DNA from: an uncultured Saprospiraceae bacterium
GTDB taxonomy: Bacteria; Bacteroidota; Bacteroidia; Chitinophagales; Saprospiraceae
Direction: 5' to 3'
Length of the DNA stretch: 64,000 nucleotides
Assembly: GCA_938045585.1 (NCBI GenBank)
Contig: CALIAU010000004.1
Span: forward strand, 89,534-153,533
Positions 9,278 to 17,927 of this stretch are shown piece by piece. Position 1 is the first letter of the stretch. Each line of letters starts with the position of its first letter. Under the pieces are notes generated by a model. It was given only the letters and a program-made list of their open reading frames with translations. It was not told where the DNA came from and searched no databases. A program made the position numbers and the translations under genes.

Positions 9278-9970
9278 TTAAGCAGTAGGTTCTTGTAACA
9301 TATCCATAAATTCAGTAGCAGTTCTCTCCATCTTGAAGACTACCTTATCCACGTTCGCAACTAAAACATTATATCCTATAAAAGCTAGAATACCAACAAA
9401 TAGCCCACCTGCAGTAGTAAATAGGGCTTGATAAATACCACCCGCTAATACAGTAGGTGTTACATTATCTTCAGCTGACATCTTATAAAATGCGATAATC
9501 ATACCCGTCACCGTACCAAAGAATCCGATCATAGGTGCAGCTCCGGCAATACTCGCTAGCGTAGATAAATTTTTCTCTAACTTGAAAACTTCTAGGTTAC
9601 CCACATTTTCAATAGAGGCATTAATATCTCTAAGAGGTTTCCCAATGCGTTGGATACCCTTTTCTATCATTCTTGCATAGGGCGAATTTACATTTCTGCA
9701 GATTGCCTTCGCTCCTTCTAAATTACCTGCTGCTACAGAGGCTCTTATGTTATTAAGAAATGTTTCATCAACCTTTCCTGCTTTCTTAATAGATGTCCAT
9801 CTTTCCATAAAAATGTACAAGGCAATAATGGAAAGTACAAACAGTATTGCAACGATAGATAAACCCATCAAATTCCCTAGTTCACCATCCCCATAGAGGA
9901 TCTTAAACACGTTTACCTTTTCTTCTGTGTCCTCTGCTTTCTGAAATAAAAATATACCTAAATTAATCAT
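9278..9970 (-). CDS. exbB: ExbB/TolQ/MotA-family proton channel
   Basis: The 230-residue protein has three membrane segments: about 30-53, and a pair around 140-165 and 180-205 containing the APMIGFFGTVTGMI signature of the MotA/TolQ/ExbB family. The cytoplasmic stretch between the first and second helices holds the usual NVNSPYARMIEKGI-like region. It forms the pentameric proton channel of the TonB motor. It is the first gene of the minus-strand run exbB-exbD-exbD-tonB. The 200 bp upstream (9971-10170) is an AT-rich divergent promoter region shared with the phosphoglycerate dehydrogenase gene; I could not fix a promoter in it. Confidence 0.93.
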   Translation of the reverse strand: MINLGIFLFQKAEDTEEKVNVFKILYGDGELGNLMGLSIVAILFVLSIIALYIFMERWTSIKKAGKVDETFLNNIRASVAAGNLEGAKAICRNVNSPYARMIEKGIQRIGKPLRDINASIENVGNLEVFKLEKNLSTLASIAGAAPMIGFFGTVTGMIIAFYKMSAEDNVTPTVLAGGIYQALFTTAGGLFVGILAFIGYNVLVANVDKVVFKMERTATEFMDMLQEPTA

Positions 9971-10170
9971 GTGGTTTGAGTTAAGATTTAGCTATAACGT
10001 TTTGCTAGATTGAATAATTATTAAAAAACGTCTAAAGTTACTTTATATTCTAAACATATTACAAAAATTCTTCATGTGTTTAGTCTTTTTTGATATCCAT
10101 AACATATTTAAAAAGCATATATCTGTATTTTAAATATATATTAGTTTTCTTTGCATTCAATTTAAAACGC

Positions 10171-11124
10171 ATGGCTAGAATACTAATAAATGACGGAATT
10201 CACCCCTCAGGAAAAGAAAAATTGATACAAGCTGGACATACTGTTGACGATGTAAAAATCCCGCAAGATGAACTCATGAACAGGCTAAATGAATATGATG
10301 CCATCTGTGTCAGATCCGCAACTAAAGTACGTGAAGAGCTGATAAAAGCCTGTCCTAACTTAAAGGTGATAGGAAGAGGAGGTGTTGGTTTAGATAATAT
10401 TGATGTTAAATACGCCCGAGAAAAAGGCCTTTCTGTTGTCAACACACCTGCCGCATCTTCTAGGTCTGTAGCGGAACTTGCCTTTGCTCATTTACTTTCA
10501 GTAGCCCGCTATTTATATAAGTCAAATAGGAATATGCCTACTGATGGAGATTCAGAGTTTAGTACGCTAAAAAAGTCATTTGCCAAAGGATTTGAGTTAG
10601 AAGGCAAAAAAATAGGGATCATTGGTTTTGGGCGCATAGGACAAGAGACCGCAAAAATTGCCTATGGATTAGGCATGGAAGTACTTCCTGTAGATCCTAT
10701 CCTTTCATCAGCAACAATAAATTTAAATATAGCAGGTCAGTCCATTCAGGTTGAACAGAAGATCTACAGTTTTGAGGATATGCTTCAAAATGCGGATGTT
10801 ATTACTCTACATATTCCATTCACCGGAAAAGCAGTATTAGGAGAACGTGAATTTACACTGATGAAAAAGGGAGCTATATTAATAAATGCTTCACGAGGTG
10901 GTACCGTGGACGAAAAAGCAATGCTTGCCGCACTGGACAGTGGTACACTAGCAGCTGCAGGACTTGATGTATTTGAAAATGAACCTACACCAAGGAAGGA
11001 GATTATTGAACATCCCAATATCTCTTTAACTCCACACATAGGAGCTTCTACAGGTGAAGCGCAGGAAAAAATTGGTTTAGAGCTAGCTGATCAACTGATC
11101 GACTTACTCAGTAGCAGTAGCTAA
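10171..11124 (+). CDS. D-3-phosphoglycerate dehydrogenase-like protein, short form
   Basis: The start is set at 10171 (MARILINDG); the longer frame adds an implausible hydrophobic leader. The 317-residue D-2-hydroxyacid dehydrogenase has an NAD site at KIGIIGFGRIGQETA, a catalytic Arg in NASRGGTVDE, Glu in LDVFENEP and His in LTPHIGAST. It oxidises 3-phosphoglycerate to 3-phosphohydroxypyruvate in serine synthesis. No ACT regulatory domain is present, as usual for the short Bacteroidota form, so feedback by serine through that domain is not expected. The last 21 bp overlap the convergent FKBP gene. Another 2-hydroxyacid substrate is possible. Confidence 0.85.
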   Translation: MARILINDGIHPSGKEKLIQAGHTVDDVKIPQDELMNRLNEYDAICVRSATKVREELIKACPNLKVIGRGGVGLDNIDVKYAREKGLSVVNTPAASSRSVAELAFAHLLSVARYLYKSNRNMPTDGDSEFSTLKKSFAKGFELEGKKIGIIGFGRIGQETAKIAYGLGMEVLPVDPILSSATINLNIAGQSIQVEQKIYSFEDMLQNADVITLHIPFTGKAVLGEREFTLMKKGAILINASRGGTVDEKAMLAALDSGTLAAAGLDVFENEPTPRKEIIEHPNISLTPHIGASTGEAQEKIGLELADQLIDLLSSSS

Positions 11125-11715
11125 GCTGAGCAGTTCAATATCAAAACCTAGAACTTCATTTGGGCCTACGTAGTTTGCAAATCCTTTTTCTCCATATGCT
11201 AAATGCGATGGGAGCAATAGCATGGCATTTGTTCCCGGATTCATCATACTCATAGCTTCATTCCAACCCTTCACCATCATCCCAGCTTTAAAACTGATGG
11301 GTCTATTTCTAGAATAACTAGAGTCAAAGATACTTCCGTTTAAAAAGTAACCTCTGTAATTTGCCTTAGCAGGTTGACCCGTCATATAATTTGGTCCCTT
11401 ACCCTCCTTGGTAATATGGTAATACAAGCCACTTTCTGTACGCTTAAATGGTATCTCCAATTTCATAATATAGTCAATAATCTTATTCTCATCAATTTGC
11501 CTTTGGGTCGTAGGGTTAGGAGTATAGTAGTCATACAATACACCCACAGCTTCTTGATTGTCAGAAAGTACTTCGTTGGGGTCAGCAAAATTTCCTTCAT
11601 AATTTGGCTCCTTCACTTCTACTGGTTTTTTCTTCGTGTCTGAAACACAAGAAATAGTCGCCAGAAGACAAAAAAGGACGATGGCGATATACGGAATTGA
11701 AAATTTATATTTCAT
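11104..11715 (-). CDS. FKBP-type peptidyl-prolyl isomerase lipoprotein
   Basis: The 203-residue protein has a lipoprotein signal peptide with ATISC as lipobox (Cys23 lipidated). A helical linker (about 40-100) leads to an FKBP domain (about 105-200) with LLLPSHLAYGEKG and the terminal strand LGFDIELL. It probably assists folding of exported proteins at the periplasmic face. In gliding Bacteroidota the related lipoprotein GldI belongs to this family; equivalence is possible but not shown here. The start is only 29 bp from the divergent thioredoxin start, and the 3' end overlaps the phosphoglycerate dehydrogenase gene by 21 bp on the opposite strand. Confidence 0.88.
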   Translation of the reverse strand: MKYKFSIPYIAIVLFCLLATISCVSDTKKKPVEVKEPNYEGNFADPNEVLSDNQEAVGVLYDYYTPNPTTQRQIDENKIIDYIMKLEIPFKRTESGLYYHITKEGKGPNYMTGQPAKANYRGYFLNGSIFDSSYSRNRPISFKAGMMVKGWNEAMSMMNPGTNAMLLLPSHLAYGEKGFANYVGPNEVLGFDIELLSLATATE

Positions 11716-11744
11716 CTTTACTTATAATTAAATACAAATATACA

Positions 11745-12053
11745 ATGTCAAAAGCAAGTTTCACTAAATTAATCAATTCTGAAAAACCCATATTAATAGA
11801 TTTTCACGCTACTTGGTGCGGACCCTGTAAGATGCTTAGCCCTATAATCAAGGAGGTTAAAGAAGAATTTGGAGACAAAATCCGTGTCATAAAAATAGAT
11901 GTAGATAAAAATCCAGAACTTTCTAAGAAATTAGAAATTATGAGTATGCCAACACTTATGATTTTTAAAGGCGGTAAAAACACCTGGCGTACTGTTGGCG
12001 TGCAAACTAAATCAGTTATCACTAGCAAGATTGAAGAGTCTCTGATTGCTTAA
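11745..12053 (+). CDS. trxA: Thioredoxin
   Basis: I choose the start at 11745 (MSKASFTKLI), giving 102 residues; an upstream in-frame start would overlap the divergent gene and add an unneeded leader. The classic active site WCGPC is at about residues 28-32, the cis-Pro is in IMSMPTLMIF, and there is no signal peptide, so it acts as a cytoplasmic disulfide reductase. Its 29-bp divergent upstream region must hold promoters for both this gene and the FKBP lipoprotein. Its stop overlaps the end of the convergent 3-hydroxyacyl-CoA dehydrogenase gene by 4 bp. Confidence 0.93.
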   Translation: MSKASFTKLINSEKPILIDFHATWCGPCKMLSPIIKEVKEEFGDKIRVIKIDVDKNPELSKKLEIMSMPTLMIFKGGKNTWRTVGVQTKSVITSKIEESLIA

Positions 12054-13213
12054 GCAAAAAATTGCTTTCCTTCTTTTACCATTTGACGCAATAATGGACT
12101 TGCCCTATACCGCCCTTCTCGATATGTTTCATGCAGGGCGTCCAATGTATTGACTATGGTTTGTAAACCCATCGAGTTTCCCCACTCTAGTAAGCCTTTG
12201 GGATAATTCACACCCTTTGTCATTGCCAGTTCTATATCTTCAGCGCTGGCAACATCATAATATAAGGCGTCCACAGCTTCATTAATTAGCATAGACAAAA
12301 TGCGATTATATATAAGATCAGATTTTTCTTGAGGTACATCTACTTCCTCAGATTGACGCTTGCCATCTTTATACAAATAGAAACCACGACCTGATTTTCT
12401 ACCTAAATAACCTGAGCTTACCAAATCTTTCTGAGCAAATGAAGGCTTGTATCTAGGATCATTGTAAAACGCTTTCCATACCGTTTCTGTGACTTTATAA
12501 TTTACATCATGGCCAATATAATCCATGAGCTCAAATGGTCCCATTCTGAAACCTGCACGCGTTTTTATTACCTGATCAATTTCTTGTGGACTTGCAAGTC
12601 CTTCTTCAAACAGTCGCAATGCTTCTCCATAAAATGGCCTAGCTACTCTATTTACAATGAAGCCTGGCGTATCTTTTGCGGTTACAGTCAGTTTACCCCA
12701 ACTTTCAATAAGTTTCTTGGTATTTATAATTACATCCTTACTACTTTGTTTCGCAGGAATAATCTCCACTAGTTTCATTAAAGGAGGCGGATTAAAAAAG
12801 TGGGCACCTATACATCGGCTGGAATCATTACAAAATGCAGCTATTGCACTCACTGAAAGAGAGGACGTATTTGTAGCAAGTATAGCTTCCTTTGATACTA
12901 TCCCTTCCAGTGTTTTAAAAAGGCTACCCTTAATTTCTAAATTCTCAACTATAGCTTCAAATACAATATCCACCTCTGAGAGGCTATCTAAACTATCCAC
13001 AAAATAAATGCGACCAAAGATTGCCTTGGCATCCCGGTCTTCTAACCTACCCTTTTCTACTAATCTATTTAAAATCTTTAGTAAGCTATCTCTTGCCCTT
13101 TTTCGCGCTTCCACATGCATATCAAACAGTAAAACTTCGTGCCCACTTGAAGCTGCAATTTGAGCAATGCCAGAACCCATCGTACCAGCGCCTATGACTC
13201 CTACTTTCTTCAT
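12050..13213 (-). CDS. 3-hydroxyacyl-CoA dehydrogenase
   Basis: The 387-residue protein has an NAD-binding Rossmann domain at its N-terminus (GVIGAGTMGSGIAQ, residues 5-18). The dehydrogenase C-terminal domain includes TPGFIVNRVARPFYGEALRL (about 183-202), and a second C-terminal unit covers about 290-387. The catalytic His is in GAHFFNPPPLMKLVE, with Glu nearby. It oxidises 3-hydroxyacyl-CoA to 3-oxoacyl-CoA in fatty-acid or phenylacetate-type degradation. It has the PaaH/FadB-like stand-alone layout, without the enoyl-CoA hydratase part of FadB. No pathway partner is adjacent, so the exact substrate is open. Confidence 0.92.
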   Translation of the reverse strand: MKKVGVIGAGTMGSGIAQIAASSGHEVLLFDMHVEARKRARDSLLKILNRLVEKGRLEDRDAKAIFGRIYFVDSLDSLSEVDIVFEAIVENLEIKGSLFKTLEGIVSKEAILATNTSSLSVSAIAAFCNDSSRCIGAHFFNPPPLMKLVEIIPAKQSSKDVIINTKKLIESWGKLTVTAKDTPGFIVNRVARPFYGEALRLFEEGLASPQEIDQVIKTRAGFRMGPFELMDYIGHDVNYKVTETVWKAFYNDPRYKPSFAQKDLVSSGYLGRKSGRGFYLYKDGKRQSEEVDVPQEKSDLIYNRILSMLINEAVDALYYDVASAEDIELAMTKGVNYPKGLLEWGNSMGLQTIVNTLDALHETYREGRYRASPLLRQMVKEGKQFFA

Positions 13214-13271
13214 CTGTTATATTCTAGCAAACAATATAAAAAAATTACATTATTGTTTACTTTAGCATTCT

Positions 13272-13991
13272 ATGCATAATTCTTCGATTTATATTGTAGA
13301 TGACGATATTTCATTCTGCTTAGAGGTAGAAATGATTTTAGTTAAATTAGGATATAATATCATAGGACAGTCTTCAAGTTTTGACCAAGCACAAACTGAT
13401 ATTAAATTATTACAACCAGATCTTATCATAAGTGATATGGCTCTAGATAATGGTAAAAATGGGGTCATGCTTGCAGAGAATGTCAAAGAGCTTGAAATTC
13501 CGTTTATATTCATGACTTCTTATAATGACGTAGATCACTACGAGCAAAGCAAGGATTATCCAAAAAGTAAATTTATCGTGAAGCCCTTTGACAAACTCAC
13601 TCTGAAAGGACTCATAGATGATTTTTTCAAAACAGAGAAACTTAAAGGAAGTGACAATTACATTTTAAATGACAGACTGTTCATAAAACATACAAAACAG
13701 TTTGAAAATGTTGCCATTCAAGACATTTTATATTTGGAGTCTGAAGGAAATTATTGCTACATACACACCGCAGAAAAAAAGTATGTACACAAAGGCTCAC
13801 TTACAAGACTTTTAGAGAGCAAAGCATTTAATCATATTGTAAGGATACACAGAAATTTCGCTGTATATCTAAAGAAGGTAAAAACCGTTAGCTTTAACAA
13901 TAAGGTGCTAACAATTAATGACAAAGAACTTCCAATAGGCAAATCATATACTAAGTCAACAAGAGAGATAATTATGAAAAGTAAAGTGTAA
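13272..13991 (+). CDS. LytTR-family response regulator
   Basis: The 239-residue protein has a receiver domain at 5-120, with acidic residues D10-D12, phosphoacceptor D55 (DLIISD), a Thr/Ser in FMTSY and Lys in FIVKPFD. A LytTR DNA-binding domain follows at about 138-237 (LYLESEGNYCYIHT, VRIHRNFAVYLKKV). Such regulators bind promoter repeats when phosphorylated. It lies 12 bp upstream of the sensor kinase gene on the same strand, so the two form a cognate pair. The 58-bp divergent region with the dehydrogenase gene holds its promoter. Confidence 0.93.
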   Translation: MHNSSIYIVDDDISFCLEVEMILVKLGYNIIGQSSSFDQAQTDIKLLQPDLIISDMALDNGKNGVMLAENVKELEIPFIFMTSYNDVDHYEQSKDYPKSKFIVKPFDKLTLKGLIDDFFKTEKLKGSDNYILNDRLFIKHTKQFENVAIQDILYLESEGNYCYIHTAEKKYVHKGSLTRLLESKAFNHIVRIHRNFAVYLKKVKTVSFNNKVLTINDKELPIGKSYTKSTREIIMKSKV

Positions 13992-14003
13992 GCTCCATCG
14001 CGT

Positions 14004-17000
14004 ATGTACAATATTCTTAAACAGAAGCTTATTATTTTTCTTATAATCCTTATGCAAGCTACGGTTCATTCACAGGCCGACTTTACCCATAAACAAATAC
14101 TCCCAGGGACAAGTGCTTCAGCTAATAACATTAGTGATATCCTAATTGATAATGGAAGAATTTGGGTGGCCTCATATGATGGATTACAATCCTATGATGG
14201 CTATACATTTATAAGCTATGATAGTCCAGAATACAAGAACATCCCTAGTCAGCTATTGGGGATAATCAAAGATAAGAATGGTATGTTATGGTGTAGTGAT
14301 TTCGAATTGCCTAGATCTCGTTTTTCTCCAACCTCTATCAAACAAGAAAAGAATATTAGCATTTTTAATCCTTATTCACAAAAAGTGATACCATTTGAAC
14401 AATATATTGATACAACACTCCTTGTAAACTATCGCAATGAGATTCTTGATATTTATCAAGATTCAAATCAAGACATTTGGATAAGTACTAAATCTGGAAC
14501 TTTCTTAAAATATTCAGAGAGCTTAAACAAAACTCCATTTATGAATGTAAATAGACGCGACCGAGTATTCCCAATAGACTCTATTTTCTATTTGCTTAAA
14601 AAAGACTCTATCATTAGCTTTAATTTAGAGCATCAAATAGTAGAAAGGAGATATGTAGAAGGCCTGCACACAAACCTTGAAAAAAAAACAGAAGACACCT
14701 TATTTCTGACTACAGTTGAAAAGTACAGCTATCCAAATGAACTAACATTTAGAACAATAACAGATAGAGAAGTCTCAGAACCAATAATAACAGAGAAAAG
14801 TTGCCTTGATCTAGATCACAACTCTAAGAACATTGTATCCATCCATAGTAATGAAATTTTTGTTTCAAATATTCGTACAGGAAGTTCTCAAAAACTTAAT
14901 AAACAGTTTGATGGGGCATACAGAAGTCCTAAACTAATAAGTCCAGATGAAATTTACTTTGCATCCTCAACAGGCATTCATCACTTCTCAACTAATATAT
15001 TTCCGTTTAACATCATTAAGAATGGGCCAAACCAAAGTAATAGACAGATCACTCAACTCAATGATAGTCTATTATTGTATTTATCCTATACTGGTGTAAA
15101 AACACAAAACCTTTTTACAGAAGAATTAATAGATTACTCTCCTGATTTTTATTTCGGATTAATCCCCTTGCCAGAGAATGCGTTTTTATTAGGAAAACAG
15201 GGAAATGAGTTTCAATACTTAGAAGTTGATAAAAAGGGAATTAAGACTGAGCTGCGATTGAACGATACACATAAAGAATACCTTCAACATAAGGTACTAT
15301 TTAATGATAGCTTTAGAGATATCACTTGGATAGGAAGCGATTTGAGTCTGAGAAAGATAAACAATATCGACCTCAAAAATCGTCTGGTGAGAACAGAAGC
15401 TACACAGTATAATCTATATGATGTGAAATGTTTTTATCAAAAAGCTGATACACTCAGCATAGGCACTTCTTATGGACTCTTCGAAATATATGAGGACAAT
15501 ACAATCCAACAAATAAAAGGAATTAACACCACAATATATGATATAGAAAGGACATCAAATGGAAACTACTTTTTAGCTACCCAAGATAGAGGTCTCCTAA
15601 TATTAAACAGCGAAGGAGAATTTATTGAGGTGAATGAAGCAGAAGGTATGAGTAATCAAACAGTCTATAGCATAGAAATTGATGATGAAGGATATATATG
15701 GGCAGGCACGCAAAGCGGGCTAAGTATGGTTAACCCGAATAACTTTGAAATTTATTCTTTCTATTCAAAGCATGGATTATCAAATGATGAATTTAACTAC
15801 ACTTCTACTTTCAAGGATAAATCTGGTAAATTGTATTTTGGCAGTGTAGATGGTATTGTTTCCTTTTATCCAAATGAAATAAGAGAAAAACGAGATAGTG
15901 AACAATCACAGATACAGCTCTTAGAAGTCAAATCATGGGACCCCGATGTACAAGAATTTCGGTTGAGTTCTTACAACGTGGGAGAAACACTAAAATTAGA
16001 AGCCAATAGTCGTTCCGTTCGAGTAAAGTTAAGCTTAGACAAAATTTCTCAACTCCAAAAGAACTTGTTTCAATATAAGATACCTGGATTGATTGATGAT
16101 TGGAAAATTATACCTGAAAACACAATCGAATTAACTAATCTTGCTGCAGGTTCATACGATTTAATTATTAGAACTAAATCATCTGTTACAAGTGAATTAT
16201 TAATCCCTTTGCGTGTAAAACAGTTTTTTTACAGCACCTGGTGGTTTTTGACTCTAGTATTTATTCTTCCATTAATTGCAATATTGTATTTCTTCCAAAG
16301 AAAAAACAGTTTTAGGAAAAAGAGAGAAAAAGAACTGGAAGAAGAAGTGCGCGCAAGAACTTTGGAGATTGTTAACAAAACAAATGAACTTGAATTATCA
16401 ACCAAATCGAAAGATCAGATTATTTCTATTCTTGCACATGATCTCAGATCACCGCTCTTATCACTCCATGATGTAAGTCAAAAAATAAGTTATCTAATAG
16501 AACAAAACAGAACAGAAAACCTAAAAGCCTTAGGAAAAGATATAAATAAAAAGTCTCACAACTTGCAAAGACTTGTTGACAATATGCTGCATTGGGCAGT
16601 AATTCAAAGTGGAAGTAAAAACTCTGTTTTAAATACATTTAATATTAATGGTCCCATTTTACAAGCAATAGATCTTTACTCTGACATTGCTGACAATAAA
16701 AATATTCGATTAGAATTCTACAATAAAGAAAACATTCAACTGTATTCAGATCTCAACATATTCCAAACAGTAATCAGAAATTTATTAGACAATGCTATTA
16801 AGTATAGTCCAGTAGATAGTATCATAAAAATTAGATCAATACGGTCAAATAAAATTGCTATAATCTCGGTCCATGATCAAGGACGTGGTGTAGATGCTGA
16901 TAAAATACAAACACTAAATAATACCAACCTAAATGATCCAGAGATGATGAGCAAGAGTGATGGTACTGGATTAGGTCTTAGTATCTGCAAACACTTGTTG

Positions 17001-17117
17001 CAAGAGCAAAATCAAGATCTGTGGTATAATGCAAACGAACCGACAGGGTCTATCTTTCGTTTTTCACAAAATCTTTTCATTGAAGAAGAAGAAGAAGAAA
17101 AAGAAGAAGAGGAGTGA
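14004..17117 (+). CDS. Sensor histidine kinase with periplasmic propeller and Y_Y_Y domain
   Basis: The 1037-residue protein has a signal peptide (about 1-25). A large periplasmic region of two-component-regulator-propeller repeats (for example YIWAGTQSGLSMV) is followed by a Y_Y_Y domain near 670-735 and a membrane helix at about 744-765. A dimerisation domain carries the phosphoacceptor H812 (HDLRSPL), and the HATPase domain has NLLDNAIKYSP, GRGVD and GTGLGLSICKHL. There is no fused receiver or DNA-binding domain, unlike the Bacteroides hybrid regulators with similar sensor parts; the separate LytTR protein 12 bp upstream is the likely partner. The C-terminus ends in an unusual Glu/Lys tail encoded by a GAA tract. 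Confidence 0.92.
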   Translation: MYNILKQKLIIFLIILMQATVHSQADFTHKQILPGTSASANNISDILIDNGRIWVASYDGLQSYDGYTFISYDSPEYKNIPSQLLGIIKDKNGMLWCSDFELPRSRFSPTSIKQEKNISIFNPYSQKVIPFEQYIDTTLLVNYRNEILDIYQDSNQDIWISTKSGTFLKYSESLNKTPFMNVNRRDRVFPIDSIFYLLKKDSIISFNLEHQIVERRYVEGLHTNLEKKTEDTLFLTTVEKYSYPNELTFRTITDREVSEPIITEKSCLDLDHNSKNIVSIHSNEIFVSNIRTGSSQKLNKQFDGAYRSPKLISPDEIYFASSTGIHHFSTNIFPFNIIKNGPNQSNRQITQLNDSLLLYLSYTGVKTQNLFTEELIDYSPDFYFGLIPLPENAFLLGKQGNEFQYLEVDKKGIKTELRLNDTHKEYLQHKVLFNDSFRDITWIGSDLSLRKINNIDLKNRLVRTEATQYNLYDVKCFYQKADTLSIGTSYGLFEIYEDNTIQQIKGINTTIYDIERTSNGNYFLATQDRGLLILNSEGEFIEVNEAEGMSNQTVYSIEIDDEGYIWAGTQSGLSMVNPNNFEIYSFYSKHGLSNDEFNYTSTFKDKSGKLYFGSVDGIVSFYPNEIREKRDSEQSQIQLLEVKSWDPDVQEFRLSSYNVGETLKLEANSRSVRVKLSLDKISQLQKNLFQYKIPGLIDDWKIIPENTIELTNLAAGSYDLIIRTKSSVTSELLIPLRVKQFFYSTWWFLTLVFILPLIAILYFFQRKNSFRKKREKELEEEVRARTLEIVNKTNELELSTKSKDQIISILAHDLRSPLLSLHDVSQKISYLIEQNRTENLKALGKDINKKSHNLQRLVDNMLHWAVIQSGSKNSVLNTFNINGPILQAIDLYSDIADNKNIRLEFYNKENIQLYSDLNIFQTVIRNLLDNAIKYSPVDSIIKIRSIRSNKIAIISVHDQGRGVDADKIQTLNNTNLNDPEMMSKSDGTGLGLSICKHLLQEQNQDLWYNANEPTGSIFRFSQNLFIEEEEEEKEEEE
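17082..17114 (+). repeat. GAA trinucleotide tract at the end of the sensor kinase gene
   Basis: Eleven codons, nearly all GAA with single AAA and GAG variants, encode the acidic tail just before the stop codon. A tract like this can expand or contract in frame. Confidence 0.8.
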
Positions 17118-17120
17118 TTC

Positions 17121-17927
17121 TTAACCCATTTCAGCAACGGAAATCATGGTATCTTCTACTCTGTGTACTAGCTCCGTATAGATAGGATCTCGCTTAGTCG
17201 TCCTATCACGTTCTATAGGTAGATTTACTGGGATATGCTCCACAAACCTAGATGGTGCTGACTTCATAATATAGATATCCTCAGCTAAGTATACTGCCTC
17301 TGATATATCATGGGTAACAAAAACAATAGTAGAATTATATTTCCTCCAAAGGCTGGTAAGGAGATCTTGCATCTTTAATCTTGTTCTGATATCTAAGGCA
17401 CCAAAGGGTTCGTCCATAAGCAATATATCTGGATTTGCAAGGATACTTCTTGCAATAGCTACACGCTGTAATTGTCCACCAGATAAGGTTGGGTATTGTG
17501 CATACTTGTATTCATGCCCTGCAAGTCCCACAAGTTCTATCAGCTCCATAGCCCGTGCATCTCTCTCTTGTTTACTCATACCCTGATATTTAAGAGCAAG
17601 TCCTACATTTTCCAATACGGTCATCCAAGGCAAAGAAGAGTATTGTTGAAATACCATACTTACCCGTTGGCTTTTGTCCATAGCTTGGCCCTTGATGAGC
17701 ACCTTTCCCTCAGTAGGTTCTTGCAAGCCTGCCATATACCTTAAGAGGGTTGATTTTCCACATCCAGACATGCCAAGAATAACAACAAACTGTCCCTGGT
17801 CAGGTTTGTTCTCTACAAGAAAGTCTAAACCTTTAATTATGAAGTTTTTTCCTCCATCATAGCTTTGGCCTATGCCACGCAATTCAATAATATTATCTCT
17901 ATTTGAAAAATCTTTAAACTCAAGCAT
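17121..17927 (-). CDS. ABC transporter ATP-binding protein, NrtD/SsuB/TauB type
   Basis: The start is at 17927 (MLEFKDFSNRD), overlapping the permease stop by 8 bp (ATGCTTGA); this gives 268 residues. Walker A is GMSGCGKST, the Q-loop is in VFQQYSSLPW, the signature is LSGGQLQR, Walker B is ILLMDEP, and the switch His is in FVTHDISEA. The sequence is closest in type to ATPases of nitrate, sulfonate and taurine importers. It is the last gene of the five-gene minus-strand operon and powers the permease encoded just upstream. The substrate is not evident. Confidence 0.92.
   Translation of the reverse strand: MLEFKDFSNRDNIIELRGIGQSYDGGKNFIIKGLDFLVENKPDQGQFVVILGMSGCGKSTLLRYMAGLQEPTEGKVLIKGQAMDKSQRVSMVFQQYSSLPWMTVLENVGLALKYQGMSKQERDARAMELIELVGLAGHEYKYAQYPTLSGGQLQRVAIARSILANPDILLMDEPFGALDIRTRLKMQDLLTSLWRKYNSTIVFVTHDISEAVYLAEDIYIMKSAPSRFVEHIPVNLPIERDRTTKRDPIYTELVHRVEDTMISVAEMG

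Noticed and set aside
9971-10170. Promoters in the divergent exbB/dehydrogenase region
   Set aside because: Several near matches to TAnnTTTG exist in AT-rich DNA, but none has a convincing partner element at proper spacing.
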